From positions 62,001-126,000 of the forward strand of contig JBMNOZ010000001.1 of the NCBI GenBank assembly GCA_050943335.1: 64,000 nucleotides of DNA, given 5' to 3'. Origin of the DNA: JBMNOZ01 sp050943335 (GTDB taxonomy: Bacteria > Bacillota > Desulfitobacteriia > Desulfitobacteriales > Syntrophobotulaceae). A program made the position numbers and the translations under genes. The notes beneath the pieces are model-generated. The model did no database searches. It was not told the DNA's origin and worked only from the letters and a program-made list of their open reading frames with translations. Below are positions 51,934 to 60,354 of the stretch, one piece after another; positions within the stretch are counted from its first letter, which is position 1; every line of letters starts with the position of its first letter.

Positions 51934-54243
51934 ATGGACAGAGATTCAAAAGTGATAAATGATTTGTTGAATGCAGAGGCTGGCGGGCGGATTTTATCCT
52001 TAACAATGGATGAGTATGTTAAGGACTGTTTTAACGGGGATAAACCTCCTTGTCGTTGTGCCTGCCCTGTGGACCTTGATGTCTCGACTTTTGTTTCCAG
52101 GGTTCAAAGAGGAAGTTTTAACAGAGCCTATACCATGTATAGGGATGCTGTTGTTTTTCCGGGTATTATTTGTAGAATTTGCGAACAGCCTTGTCTCTCT
52201 GCTTGTGTTCGGGAAAAGATTGATGATTCCATAAATATAAGGAAATTGGAAAAGGCTGTAGTTGATTATGCCAGTTCAACAGCACCGACGAAATATAGAA
52301 TTCCTAAAAAGAAAGAAAAAATTGCTGTTATAGGGGCAGGACTTTGTGGTTTAACTGCGACTTTAAAACTGTCTTCCCAAGGTTATAATGTTACTCTTTT
52401 TGAAAAAGAAGATAAAGTGGGCGGTAGATTGCGGGAGCTTCTTTCTCCTGAGATTTTTGCCGCAGAAATAGAAAACCAGATGCAGCATCTGGAATATGAA
52501 TTGGAACTTAACAACTCGATCACCGGGATCGAGGAACTTAAAGCTGAATATAACGCCATTCTTATCGCCACTGGCCAAAATGGAAATGATTTTGGTTTTA
52601 GAGAGGGATTGAACAGGGACTCATTAGGTACTGTGGAAGAAGGGGTCTTTTTAGCCGGCTCCTTATTAGGAACCAGTCCTTTAGAGTCCATAGAAAATGG
52701 GGTAAGAGTGGCTAAATCTATAGATAATTTCCTTAAAATTAAACGAATGCACGTTATGCAGGGCATAGATCTGGATAGATCTTCTAGACTGCAGGTTAAT
52801 CTTGAGGGAGTAGAACGAATTGAGGGCATAAAAACGGAAAATTATACAAAAGAAGAAGCTGTCCAAGAGGCCGAAAGATGTTTAAGATGTGATTGTGTGG
52901 AGTGCCAAAAGGTTTGTGAACTGATGCAAAGCTTCAAAAAGCTCCCCAAAAAAATTGTCAGCGATGTCCGGGTAACTTTAAACGCTGTTGATCAGCTTTC
53001 TCCGAGAGTAGCAACTCGTTTAATCAGTTCTTGCAATATTTGCGGAGGATGTGGAAACGCTTGCCCTGTGGATATAGATATGGGAGAGTTTCTTCTAAAT
53101 GCCCGCCGTATAATGCATCGGGAGGGAGCCCTTCCCCCGGTTTTCCATGACTTTTGGATTCGGGATTTGCGATTTACAGAAAGTGAGCGGGCTTATTTAG
53201 CACGGAATGCTCCCGGGTATGAGAGTAGTAAGTATGTGTTTTTCCCCGGTTGTCAATTAGGAGCCTCGGATCCGGCTTATGTGGAGAAATCTTATGAATA
53301 TTTATTGGAAAAATGCCCGGAAACAGGTTTAATTTTAGGATGCTGCGGTGTACCGGCAGAATGGGCCGGGGATGAACTTTTAACCAAGGAAACGATTGAT
53401 AGAATTCGCGTGACTTGGGAGAGCATGGGAAAACCGGTTATGATATTGGCTTGTCCAACCTGCGAAAAAATGTTCTCCAAGTATTTACCTGAAATTGAGA
53501 AGATCACTATCTATGATTTTATTGATGAGAAAGGTCTCCCTCTGGAAAAGGTGGACTACATTTCAGGTTCAAAAGTTTCGATTTTTGATCCCTGTACCAG
53601 TAGGTACAGTCCGGATTTACAAAAGAGTATCCGCAATCTGGTCGAAAAGGCTGGTTTGCAGAATATAGAACTGCCTTCAGCCGGCAAAAAGGCCCAGTGC
53701 TGTGGCTATGGGGGACATATTTATTCTGCTAATCCGAGCTTGGCGCAAAATATAGCTTCCCGAAGAGTTGCCCTGGGTGAACACCCTTATATAACCTATT
53801 GCACTAATTGCAGGGATATATTTGCTGATACAGGCAAACCTTGTAGACATATTTTAGATGTGCTTTTTAATCTTAATGATGATCGGCGCCATCCCCCTTC
53901 CCTTACTGAACGGAGGGTGAATCGTATCAGATTGAGGGCCAATCTTTTGGAAAGTGTTTGGCAGGAGGAGGGTCAGCCAGTGGTATTTGAAAAACCCGAG
54001 ATAATAATCTCCCCCGAATTGACAGAAAAGCTAAATAAGCAGTTAATAATTGAAGATGATATCCGAGAAACAATTAAATATTGCGAATCTACTGGCAATA
54101 AGATATATAACCCGGAAAAAGGGTATTATATCGGACATTTAAGGCAGGGGTTATTAACTTATTGGGTCTTCTATAAAATAGAAGGGGAAGCTTATAGGTT
54201 AATTAATGCTTATAGCCATAGATTGAAAATAGAGGGAGAGTGA
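51934..54243 (+). CDS. FAD/iron-sulfur electron-transfer protein with HdrB-like cysteine-rich domains
   Basis: 769 residues. N-terminal Fe-S domain like GltD/dihydropyrimidine dehydrogenase (CRCACPVD, CRICEQPCLSAC); FAD-binding GAGLCGLTATLKL near 135, with no obvious second NAD(P) Rossmann fold before GVFLAGSLLGTS; an Fe-S segment (CLRCDCVECQKVC, CNICGGCGNACPVD); two HdrB-type CCG modules (LGCCGVP with CPTCEK; QCCGYGGH with CTNCRD); and a C-terminal tail. It probably takes electrons from Mop. ATG 51934 is set by AAGGAG; ATG 51907 would start inside the hairpin. I recall the family name pyridine nucleotide-disulfide oxidoreductase/dicluster-binding protein. Confidence 0.85.
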   Translation: MDRDSKVINDLLNAEAGGRILSLTMDEYVKDCFNGDKPPCRCACPVDLDVSTFVSRVQRGSFNRAYTMYRDAVVFPGIICRICEQPCLSACVREKIDDSINIRKLEKAVVDYASSTAPTKYRIPKKKEKIAVIGAGLCGLTATLKLSSQGYNVTLFEKEDKVGGRLRELLSPEIFAAEIENQMQHLEYELELNNSITGIEELKAEYNAILIATGQNGNDFGFREGLNRDSLGTVEEGVFLAGSLLGTSPLESIENGVRVAKSIDNFLKIKRMHVMQGIDLDRSSRLQVNLEGVERIEGIKTENYTKEEAVQEAERCLRCDCVECQKVCELMQSFKKLPKKIVSDVRVTLNAVDQLSPRVATRLISSCNICGGCGNACPVDIDMGEFLLNARRIMHREGALPPVFHDFWIRDLRFTESERAYLARNAPGYESSKYVFFPGCQLGASDPAYVEKSYEYLLEKCPETGLILGCCGVPAEWAGDELLTKETIDRIRVTWESMGKPVMILACPTCEKMFSKYLPEIEKITIYDFIDEKGLPLEKVDYISGSKVSIFDPCTSRYSPDLQKSIRNLVEKAGLQNIELPSAGKKAQCCGYGGHIYSANPSLAQNIASRRVALGEHPYITYCTNCRDIFADTGKPCRHILDVLFNLNDDRRHPPSLTERRVNRIRLRANLLESVWQEEGQPVVFEKPEIIISPELTEKLNKQLIIEDDIRETIKYCESTGNKIYNPEKGYYIGHLRQGLLTYWVFYKIEGEAYRLINAYSHRLKIEGE

Positions 54244-54249
54244 TGAGCC

Positions 54250-54441
54250 ATGGGCCAAGAAAAACTGATATGTTGTAAATGTGATCGTGATTTAGAATTA
54301 GCGGAGGTTAGTTTGGAGTATCTTGGCCATAAGATGACTCATCAGTTTTTAGCTTGTCCTCAGTGTAAGCAGGTCTATATCTCCGAAGATATTGTCACAG
54401 GTAAAATGCGGACAGTAGAACAGGAATTAGAGGATAAGTAA
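54250..54441 (+). CDS. Small zinc-ribbon redox protein (DVU_1557 family)
   Basis: 63 residues with CCKCDRDLE at the start and CPQCKQVYISEDI in the middle: two CxxC knuckles that could bind zinc or an Fe centre. It follows the electron-transfer protein by 6 bases. Matches, by memory, the DVU_1557 family that travels with this Mo-hydroxylase cluster. Function unknown. Confidence 0.8.
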   Translation: MGQEKLICCKCDRDLELAEVSLEYLGHKMTHQFLACPQCKQVYISEDIVTGKMRTVEQELEDK

Positions 54442-54482
54442 TATTACTGTTTTAAATTTGTTGACCACACCTTCATATATTG

Positions 54483-54513
54483 GGTTGTATTTTATAATGC
54501 AACCTCTCTTTTT
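54483..54513 (+). terminator. Internal terminator-like hairpin of the mop cluster
   Basis: GGTTGTATT (54483-54491), loop TTAT, AATGCAACC (54496-54504), one G-U pair, then TCTCTTTTT. It splits the cluster into a mop/electron-transfer unit and a maturation unit. Confidence 0.7.
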
Positions 54514-54537
54514 ATCAAAATGTAGGGAGGTAGGAAG

Positions 54538-55647
54538 ATGGAAAGAATTGCGGCATTGATTCCAGCGGCTGGATTTTCTTCTAGAATGGGTCTTTACAAG
54601 CCCCTTTTGCCCCTATCTCCTTCTACTTTAGTTATAGAAAGAGCAGTGAATACGTTCTTGGAAGCCGGGATTTCCGATTTAAAAGTGATTGTCGGGCACA
54701 AGGTTGAGCTATTGTCCCCTGTTTTGGAAAGATTGGGAGTAGAGATAGTCTTAAATAAGGATTACGAAGAGGGTATGTACTCTTCTGTTCGGGTTGGTGT
54801 TCAGTCACTAACTGAAAAGACTGAAGCTTTTTTCTTTTTACCTGCCGATTATCCCTTAGTCTCAAACAAGACAATTGAACAAATCGCCAGGGAATACAAC
54901 AGGGGCTCCTGTGAAATAATCTACCCTGTATATCAGGGACAAAGGGGACACCCTCCTTTGATCTCTAAAACTGTAATTCCTTCCATTCTGGAAAGTGACG
55001 GTCAAGGAGGATTGAGAAGAGTTCTTCAAGAGAGTGTAAATGCTGAATTAGAAGTACCCGTAGATGATAAGGGGATATTAATAGATTTAGATTACGAAAC
55101 TGATTACAAAAAGATAATCCAGGGATTTGGCCTGCCAGGCTATCCAACCCGCCCAGAATGTGAAGAACTTTGGCAAAAGGAAGGGCTTGCAGATCAAATT
55201 ATTGCTCATTCTTTAGAAGTAGCCAGAGTTGCCGGTATTATTGGGGAACTATTGAATAGTAAAGGGTATTATCTGCATTTGGGACTGATAATGGCGGCTT
55301 CCCTCCTCCATGATATTAAAAAAGGGGAAAAAAACCATGCTCAAAAGGGAAAAGAAAGGCTTGCTGAACTCGGCTTCCCTGAAGTAGCCTCCATTATAGA
55401 GACTCATATGGATTTACCTCCAGAATATCAAAAGCGAATTAATGAACACTCAATTGTTTATTTAGCGGATAAAATGGTTCAAGGCTGTCATGTAGTTTCT
55501 CTAAAAGATAGATTAGCAAGTCAAAGAAACCGTTTCGGAAATAATACTTTAGCTCTGAAGGAAGCAAAAAGACGTTTAGACACAGCCGGGGAAATCCAAA
55601 AAAGGATTGAAAGCACCTTAGGATTCGATTTGGGGGAGGCGTTATAA
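54538..55647 (+). CDS. MocA-like nucleotidyltransferase fused to an HD domain (DVU_1551 family)
   Basis: 369 residues. N-terminal half (1-195) is a MobA/MocA-type NTP transferase: ALIPAAGFSSRMGLYKPLLPL, LPADYPLV, RGHPPLI. C-terminal half (about 220-369) is an HD hydrolase domain: HSLEVARVAG, SLLHDIKKGEKNH, ETHMDLPPEY. The first half probably makes the cytosine dinucleotide form of the molybdenum cofactor used by Mop-type enzymes; the HD half may hydrolyse a nucleotide or phosphate ester. Start ATG 54538 after GGGAGGTAGGAAG. Confidence 0.88.
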   Translation: MERIAALIPAAGFSSRMGLYKPLLPLSPSTLVIERAVNTFLEAGISDLKVIVGHKVELLSPVLERLGVEIVLNKDYEEGMYSSVRVGVQSLTEKTEAFFFLPADYPLVSNKTIEQIAREYNRGSCEIIYPVYQGQRGHPPLISKTVIPSILESDGQGGLRRVLQESVNAELEVPVDDKGILIDLDYETDYKKIIQGFGLPGYPTRPECEELWQKEGLADQIIAHSLEVARVAGIIGELLNSKGYYLHLGLIMAASLLHDIKKGEKNHAQKGKERLAELGFPEVASIIETHMDLPPEYQKRINEHSIVYLADKMVQGCHVVSLKDRLASQRNRFGNNTLALKEAKRRLDTAGEIQKRIESTLGFDLGEAL

Positions 55648-55649
55648 AT

Positions 55650-56261
55650 ATTAAGAAAACAATTTATTTAATCAGACATGGAGAACCCGCAGAAAGCAAA
55701 TACAAGCATTTTTTAGGTCAGGCCGACCCTGAACTCAGTTCCCTGGGGAAGACCCAGGCCGAGGAACTGGCCAGGGCTTTTGAAAAAAAATCAATAGAGG
55801 TTAATGCCCTTTATTCCAGCGATTTAGCGCGGGCGGTCCAGACAGCCCTGCCCCTTAAAAAAAAGTTTAATTGCGAGCTTAAACAGTTAAAGGACCTGCG
55901 GGAGATCAATATTGGGCAGTGGGAAGGAATGAGTTTTGAAGAGGTTAAAAAGAAATTTCCCAAAGAGTTTGAAGAAAGAGGGCGGGATTTAGCTAACTTT
56001 CGCCCCCCGGAAGGAGAAAGTTTTGCTGATCTAAAAAAGCGAGCCTGGCCGGCCTTTAAAAAGATAGTGGTGGAAGAAAAAGGAAATATAGTTATAGTGG
56101 CTCATGCCGGGGTCAATAGAGTAGTTTTGAGTCACCTCTTGGGTAAATCATTACAAGATATGTTTGAAATCAGGCAGAACCACGCTCATGTCAATATTAT
56201 TGAAAACATAGGGGATAAATGGAAGGTAATTGAGATCAATAAATCATTAACTGAAGTGTAA
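55650..56261 (+). CDS. Histidine phosphatase family protein with ATT start
   Basis: 203 residues of the phosphoglycerate mutase-like family (CobC-like): IRHGEP (phosphorylated His), SSDLARAVQTA, REINIGQWEGMSFEE and VAHAGVNRVVL. The conserved RHG motif begins only eight codons after ATT 55650; between the in-frame stop at 55608-55610 and the RHG no ATG, GTG or TTG exists. GGGGGAGG (55632-55639) is well placed for ATT 55650. It overlaps no gene but starts 2 bases after the MocA-HD stop. A role in removing a phosphate during cofactor synthesis is inferred. Confidence 0.85.
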   Translation: MKKTIYLIRHGEPAESKYKHFLGQADPELSSLGKTQAEELARAFEKKSIEVNALYSSDLARAVQTALPLKKKFNCELKQLKDLREINIGQWEGMSFEEVKKKFPKEFEERGRDLANFRPPEGESFADLKKRAWPAFKKIVVEEKGNIVIVAHAGVNRVVLSHLLGKSLQDMFEIRQNHAHVNIIENIGDKWKVIEINKSLTEV

Positions 56262-56284
56262 ATCAAAGCAAAGAAAGGAGAAGT

Positions 56285-57358
56285 TTGAGAAACATGAATA
56301 TTTATCAAAACTTTCCCGAAACGTTAAAGAAGGGCAAGAAAATTGTTTTGGTAACTAAAGGCGATGCGGAAAAAAATAGACTAGAAAAAATCTACTACAC
56401 CGAAGATGAAATCAAAGCCTCTGATTTTGATTCCAGAATGGAACAAGATACTGCCCAAGCTATAAGAGTATCTTTAGAGACAGGAGAACTGCAGGTCAGA
56501 GGTAATATTGAAGAAAAGCTGACAATTATTGAACCTTTGTTTCCCGAACCCCAGCTAATTGTTTTAGGGGGCGGTCATATTGCCAAGCCCTTAGTTGAGT
56601 TTGCTGCTAATTTAGGTTTTTCAGTGACTGTTATTGATGACCGTTTATCTTTTGCCAATGAAGCACGCTTTCCTAGGGCGGACCGGGTTATATGTGAAAG
56701 TTTTGATAAATGTTTTGAAAAGATTGAGTTTACCCCCTATACCTACGTGGTGATTGTAACGCGAGGTCATAGACATGACTTAACCTGTTTGCGTTCTGTT
56801 GTTCAGAAAGAGCATTGGGCCTATGTAGGTATGATAGGCTCTAAAAAAAGAGTGAAAGGGATTATAAACCAGCTTTTAGACGAGGGTTTTTCCCAAGAGG
56901 TTTTGGAAAAAGTAAACGCCCCCATCGGTCTGGAAATCGGAGCTGTAACCCCTGATGAGATTGCAATTTCTATCATCGCCCAATTGATTAGCTATCGGCG
57001 TTTAAAATATCCGGAACAAGGAAAAAAATCTCCCCAAATTAGCTGGACAGAATTTGATGGGGAGGTAATCGAGGAACTGAGCAAAGGAAATAAAGATAAG
57101 AAAGCTCTGGTTACTGTGGTAGAGACTAAAGGTTCAGTTCCCAGAAAAGCGGGGGCCAAAATGTTAGTTTGGCCTGACGGTAGGATTTTGGGTAGTATTG
57201 GCGGAGGCTGTTGTGAAGCGATGATGATCCGAACAGCCCTCGATATTATCAGAGAAGGGGGCTATACCATGCAGAGAATCGACTTAACCGGTTCTATTGC
57301 CGAAGAAGAGGGCATGGTTTGCGGAGGTTTAATGAAAGTTCTTATTGAAGCGCTATGA
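56285..57358 (+). CDS. XdhC/CoxI family Mo-enzyme maturation protein, domain order rearranged
   Basis: 357 residues. XdhC-type chaperones protect or sulfurate the molybdenum cofactor and insert it into hydroxylases. Here the NAD(P)-type Rossmann domain comes first (VLGGGHIAKPLVEFA near 96, TRGHRHDL, YVGMIGSKKR), and the CoxI-like domain last (VTVVETKGSVPRKAGAKMLV near 280, GSIGGGCCEAM), opposite to the classical order; residues 1-90 may be a degenerate CoxI-like piece. TTG 56285 or ATG 56294 can be the start. It overlaps the methyltransferase gene by 4 bases. Confidence 0.88.
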   Translation: MRNMNIYQNFPETLKKGKKIVLVTKGDAEKNRLEKIYYTEDEIKASDFDSRMEQDTAQAIRVSLETGELQVRGNIEEKLTIIEPLFPEPQLIVLGGGHIAKPLVEFAANLGFSVTVIDDRLSFANEARFPRADRVICESFDKCFEKIEFTPYTYVVIVTRGHRHDLTCLRSVVQKEHWAYVGMIGSKKRVKGIINQLLDEGFSQEVLEKVNAPIGLEIGAVTPDEIAISIIAQLISYRRLKYPEQGKKSPQISWTEFDGEVIEELSKGNKDKKALVTVVETKGSVPRKAGAKMLVWPDGRILGSIGGGCCEAMMIRTALDIIREGGYTMQRIDLTGSIAEEEGMVCGGLMKVLIEAL

Positions 57359-58080
57359 ACATCTATGAAAAAGGAACATTAGAAAAAGTAACCGGTGAAA
57401 CCTTACGTCCTGGAGGTTTAACCTTAACAGAGGAAGCCCTTGAATATTGCCAATTTTCTAAAGGGGCGAAAATCTTAGACGTTGGTTGTGGGACAGGTTC
57501 CACTGTTAAATTCTTGATTGAAAATAGGGGTTTTGAGGCCCAAGGTCTTGATAGGTCTTCTCTCATGATTAAGAAGGGGAAGGCAGCCTCTCCAGAACTG
57601 CCTATTAGAATAGGAAGAGCGGAAGATCTGCCGTTTTTTGATCGGGAGATGGACGGTATCTTTATGGAATGTTGTTTTTCCCTCTTCGAAGACCAGGATT
57701 TGGCTTTGAAGGAAGCCTATCGAGTTTTGAAGGACCACGGGAAACTGATTATCACTGATCTCTATTATAAAAACGAATCTCTAACTCATTCTCGCCCTGG
57801 GGACCCTCAATCTTGTTTACACGGTGCCGGGTCTAAGGAGTCTTTATTTGAAAAATTAAATAACCAGGGTTTTAAAATTTCCCTCTGGTGCGATAAATCT
57901 AAATTACTCGCCCAGCTAGTTATTGATACCATTATGAAATACGGTTCAGCTGATTATTTCTGGGAATCTATCCTCCCTCCCAGTGAGAACCAAGGTTTAA
58001 CCCGGGCAGAAGTTTTGGCCCAAAAACCGGGTTACTTTCTATTGATTGCCACAAAAGCAGGGGCAAAAAGACCGGGGTAG
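57355..58080 (+). CDS. SAM-dependent methyltransferase (DVU_1556/TrsM type)
   Basis: 241 residues, class I methyltransferase: SAM site ILDVGCGTGSTVKFL near residue 40, acidic D in GLDRSS, and a post-motif ECCFSLFED. Related to UbiE-like enzymes. Overlaps xdhC by 4 bases (ATGA), so both are made together. The methyl acceptor is unknown; cofactor or small-molecule methylation is possible given the neighbours. Confidence 0.85.
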   Translation: MNIYEKGTLEKVTGETLRPGGLTLTEEALEYCQFSKGAKILDVGCGTGSTVKFLIENRGFEAQGLDRSSLMIKKGKAASPELPIRIGRAEDLPFFDREMDGIFMECCFSLFEDQDLALKEAYRVLKDHGKLIITDLYYKNESLTHSRPGDPQSCLHGAGSKESLFEKLNNQGFKISLWCDKSKLLAQLVIDTIMKYGSADYFWESILPPSENQGLTRAEVLAQKPGYFLLIATKAGAKRPG

Positions 58081-58124
58081 GAAGGATAATCAAAATATGT
58101 TTAAAAAATGAGGAGGAATCTAAA

Positions 58125-58532
58125 ATGGTTGTTGAAGTTGACCGCGCTCGTTTTGCTGAACTAAAGGCAGAAGGTTTTTGTTGCACCCAAATAGTCATGC
58201 AATTAGGATTAGAAGCGGCAGGTAGGGATTCCAATCCGGAAATGATACAGGCCTTATCAGCTTTATGTGGCGGGGTACGTACCGGCCTGGTATGCGGAAT
58301 TTTAACCGGTGCGGCTTGTTTAATATCCTTGCTTCAACCTGAAAATGATAGTGATTTAATTGCGGATTTGGTGGCTTGGTTCAGAGATGAGTACGGTGAA
58401 GTTGATTGTGAAGCCATCTTGGAGGGGGATGAATTGAACAAAACTTTAAAATGCCCCAAAATGATCTTAGAAACCACTCAAAAAACACTTGAGATCTTAG
58501 AGGAAAGCGGTGTTGAATTTGACGGAGCCTAA
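58125..58532 (+). CDS. C-GCAxxG-C-C family protein (DVU_1555 family)
   Basis: 135 residues with the family's spaced cysteines: GFCCTQ (near 20), LCGGVRTG and CGILTGAAC (near 48-66), VDCEAIL (near 105) and KCP (near 118). The family is thought to bind a redox-active metal or cluster and is common near radical SAM or molybdenum genes in anaerobes. ATG 58125 after GAGGAG. Exact function unknown. Confidence 0.85.
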   Translation: MVVEVDRARFAELKAEGFCCTQIVMQLGLEAAGRDSNPEMIQALSALCGGVRTGLVCGILTGAACLISLLQPENDSDLIADLVAWFRDEYGEVDCEAILEGDELNKTLKCPKMILETTQKTLEILEESGVEFDGA

Positions 58533-58579
58533 GGGCTGAAGTCTGCTGGTTGAAATCTTAGAGGAAAGTGGTTTTGAAT
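58494..58579 (+). repeat. 25-base direct repeat at the DVU_1555/trsS junction
   Basis: Copy 1 58494-58518, copy 2 58555-58579, 61-base period: ATCTTAGAGGAAAG is identical in both and TTGAAT follows after two mismatches. Copy 1 codes the last residues of the C-GCAxxG protein; copy 2 supplies the AGAGGAAAG ribosome binding site and reaches into the start codon (58578) of the radical SAM gene. Confidence 0.85.
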
Positions 58580-59930
58580 GACAAATTTTGATTTATCTGC
58601 GGAAAAAATATTAGGGAGAACAGAAAGTGTGTGCCCCTTTTGTTTAAAAAAGATTCCTGCGCAACGCCTTCAAAGGGGCGCGGATATTTATTTGCAAAAG
58701 GAATGCCCGGTTCATGGAGAATTTACCACCATTATTTGGCGGGGGAAGCCTGACTTTTTATCCTGGTACAAGATTAGATCCGCTCAACCTCCCCAAAATC
58801 CGCTCACAGAAACTAAAAAAGGGTGTCCCTATGATTGCGGTCCCTGCCCTGAACATCGTCAGCAGACTTGCTGTGTTCTAATCGAAGTCACAGAACGCTG
58901 TAATCTTCGATGTCCGGTGTGTTTTGCCGATGCCGGTAAGCCTACTGAGGATCCTACGGTGACTGAAATAAAAGAACAGTTAGAAGTTTTAAAAGAAACC
59001 GCCGGTTTATGTAATATTCAGTTTTCCGGAGGGGAACCGACAGTACGGGATGATTTACCGGCTATAATACGTACTGCCCGTTCTTTAGAGTTTACTTTTA
59101 TTCAGCTAAATACCAACGGGTTGCGACTAGCCCAGGATAAAGATTATGTTCGGGCTTTAAAAGAAGCGGGGTTGTCAACAGTATTTTTGCAATTTGACGG
59201 CACAAGGGACGAAATTTATAGAAAATTACGAGGAGCCGATTTACTTGCTCTAAAGAAAAAAGCTATTGAAAACTGCATTCGTTTTAAGCTGGGGGTAGTT
59301 TTGGTTCCGACCTTAGTTCCTGGGATTAATACCGATAATATCGGTTCTATTATTTCCTTTGCTTTAGAGGGTTTGCCGGGAATAAGGGGTGTTCACTTCC
59401 AGCCTGTGAGTTATTTTGGACGCTATCCGGCACCTCCAAAAGATGAGGATAGGATCACTTTGCCGGAAGTGTTAACGGCTATTGAAACCCAGACTCAAGG
59501 AAAGATGAGGATTGAAAATTTTTCTCCGGTAGGCTGCGAACACACTTTATGTTCTTTTCACGGAGATTTTATCTTCGAGGAGGATAATAATTTAACCCCT
59601 TTGACCAGGAAAGAGACCTGCTGTACTCCCCGTATTGAGGACGCTGCTTTAAAAAAACAAAGCTTTGTCCGGCAAAGATGGGCTGTCCCGGAAAAAACCG
59701 GGAGTTGCTGTGATAAGAGTAACTTGGTTCTTACGGATTTGGATTTGATGATTCATAGATTACAAAACCAAAGATTGAGTATTAGCGGTATGGCTTTCCA
59801 GGATGTTGCAAATTTAGATTTGGAACGTTTAAAGGATTGTTGTCTAAATGTTTTAAAGGAAGGAAGAAGAATTCCTTTTTGTGCTTTCAATCTTTCCTCC
59901 TGGCAAGGACATTCACTGTATAGAAAGTAA
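58578..59930 (+). CDS. Radical SAM protein TrsS type
   Basis: 450 residues. N-terminal cysteine segment SVCPFCLKKIPA and KECPVHGEF, then CPYDCGPCPEHRQQTCC, then the radical SAM triad CNLRCPVC (C108, C112, C115), and FSGGEP for SAM binding. A cysteine-rich C-terminal part (CEHTLCSFHG, TCCTPR, GSCCDK) may hold further clusters. Some members of this family are, as I recall, selenoproteins at the N-terminal C-P-x-C/U; here both positions are cysteine and no in-frame TGA occurs. Layout recalls MJ0619-like radical SAM enzymes. Substrate unknown. Confidence 0.85.
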   Translation: MTNFDLSAEKILGRTESVCPFCLKKIPAQRLQRGADIYLQKECPVHGEFTTIIWRGKPDFLSWYKIRSAQPPQNPLTETKKGCPYDCGPCPEHRQQTCCVLIEVTERCNLRCPVCFADAGKPTEDPTVTEIKEQLEVLKETAGLCNIQFSGGEPTVRDDLPAIIRTARSLEFTFIQLNTNGLRLAQDKDYVRALKEAGLSTVFLQFDGTRDEIYRKLRGADLLALKKKAIENCIRFKLGVVLVPTLVPGINTDNIGSIISFALEGLPGIRGVHFQPVSYFGRYPAPPKDEDRITLPEVLTAIETQTQGKMRIENFSPVGCEHTLCSFHGDFIFEEDNNLTPLTRKETCCTPRIEDAALKKQSFVRQRWAVPEKTGSCCDKSNLVLTDLDLMIHRLQNQRLSISGMAFQDVANLDLERLKDCCLNVLKEGRRIPFCAFNLSSWQGHSLYRK

Positions 59931-59950
59931 AAAGAAAGGAACTGGTGAAA

Positions 59951-60349
59951 ATGAAAATAGCAGTGGCAACGGAAGGGAACAGTTTAGATAGTTTAGTGGC
60001 TGAAGAATTTGAGAAATGCAGTCATTTATTAGTGGTAGACTTCGAGGATTTCAGTTTTGAAGCTTATGAGAATAATACAGACCAAGACAGCTTCGCTATG
60101 AGGATTGCTAAAATTGTGGTGGATACTGATTGCGAAGCGGTTATTACCGGAAGCATCGAACAACCGGCTTTTGATACTTTTGTTATTGCTCAGGTCACCC
60201 GTTACAATGGGGCTGGAATACCGGCTAAAGAAGCTTTGATTAAGATGGACAACTACGAGCTTGATATTATCCGGGATTTTAAAGGCGGTGATTGGTTCTT
60301 AAAAATGCACAATCATAGCGGATCCTGTGACTGTGGGGAAGATCATTAA
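59951..60349 (+). CDS. NifX/NifB-type cofactor-binding domain protein
   Basis: About 132 residues beginning MKIAVATEGNSLDS, the typical start of dinitrogenase Fe-Mo cofactor-binding (NifX/MTH1175) proteins, with a Cys-rich, His-rich tail (HNHSGSCDCGEDH). It likely carries a metal cofactor or precursor. The GTG at 59945 is an alternative start. It sits between the radical SAM and CoA ligase genes; probably the DVU_1554-type member of the cluster. Confidence 0.82.
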   Translation: MKIAVATEGNSLDSLVAEEFEKCSHLLVVDFEDFSFEAYENNTDQDSFAMRIAKIVVDTDCEAVITGSIEQPAFDTFVIAQVTRYNGAGIPAKEALIKMDNYELDIIRDFKGGDWFLKMHNHSGSCDCGEDH

Positions 60350-60354
60350 AGACC

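Noticed and set aside
55929..56261. 110-residue histidine phosphatase fragment starting at ATG 55929
   Set aside because: It lacks the catalytic RHG; the homologous frame extends upstream to ATT 55650.
58600..58660. Selenocysteine in the N-terminal CPxC of TrsS
   Set aside because: Both positions are TGC/TGT cysteine codons and no in-frame TGA is present.
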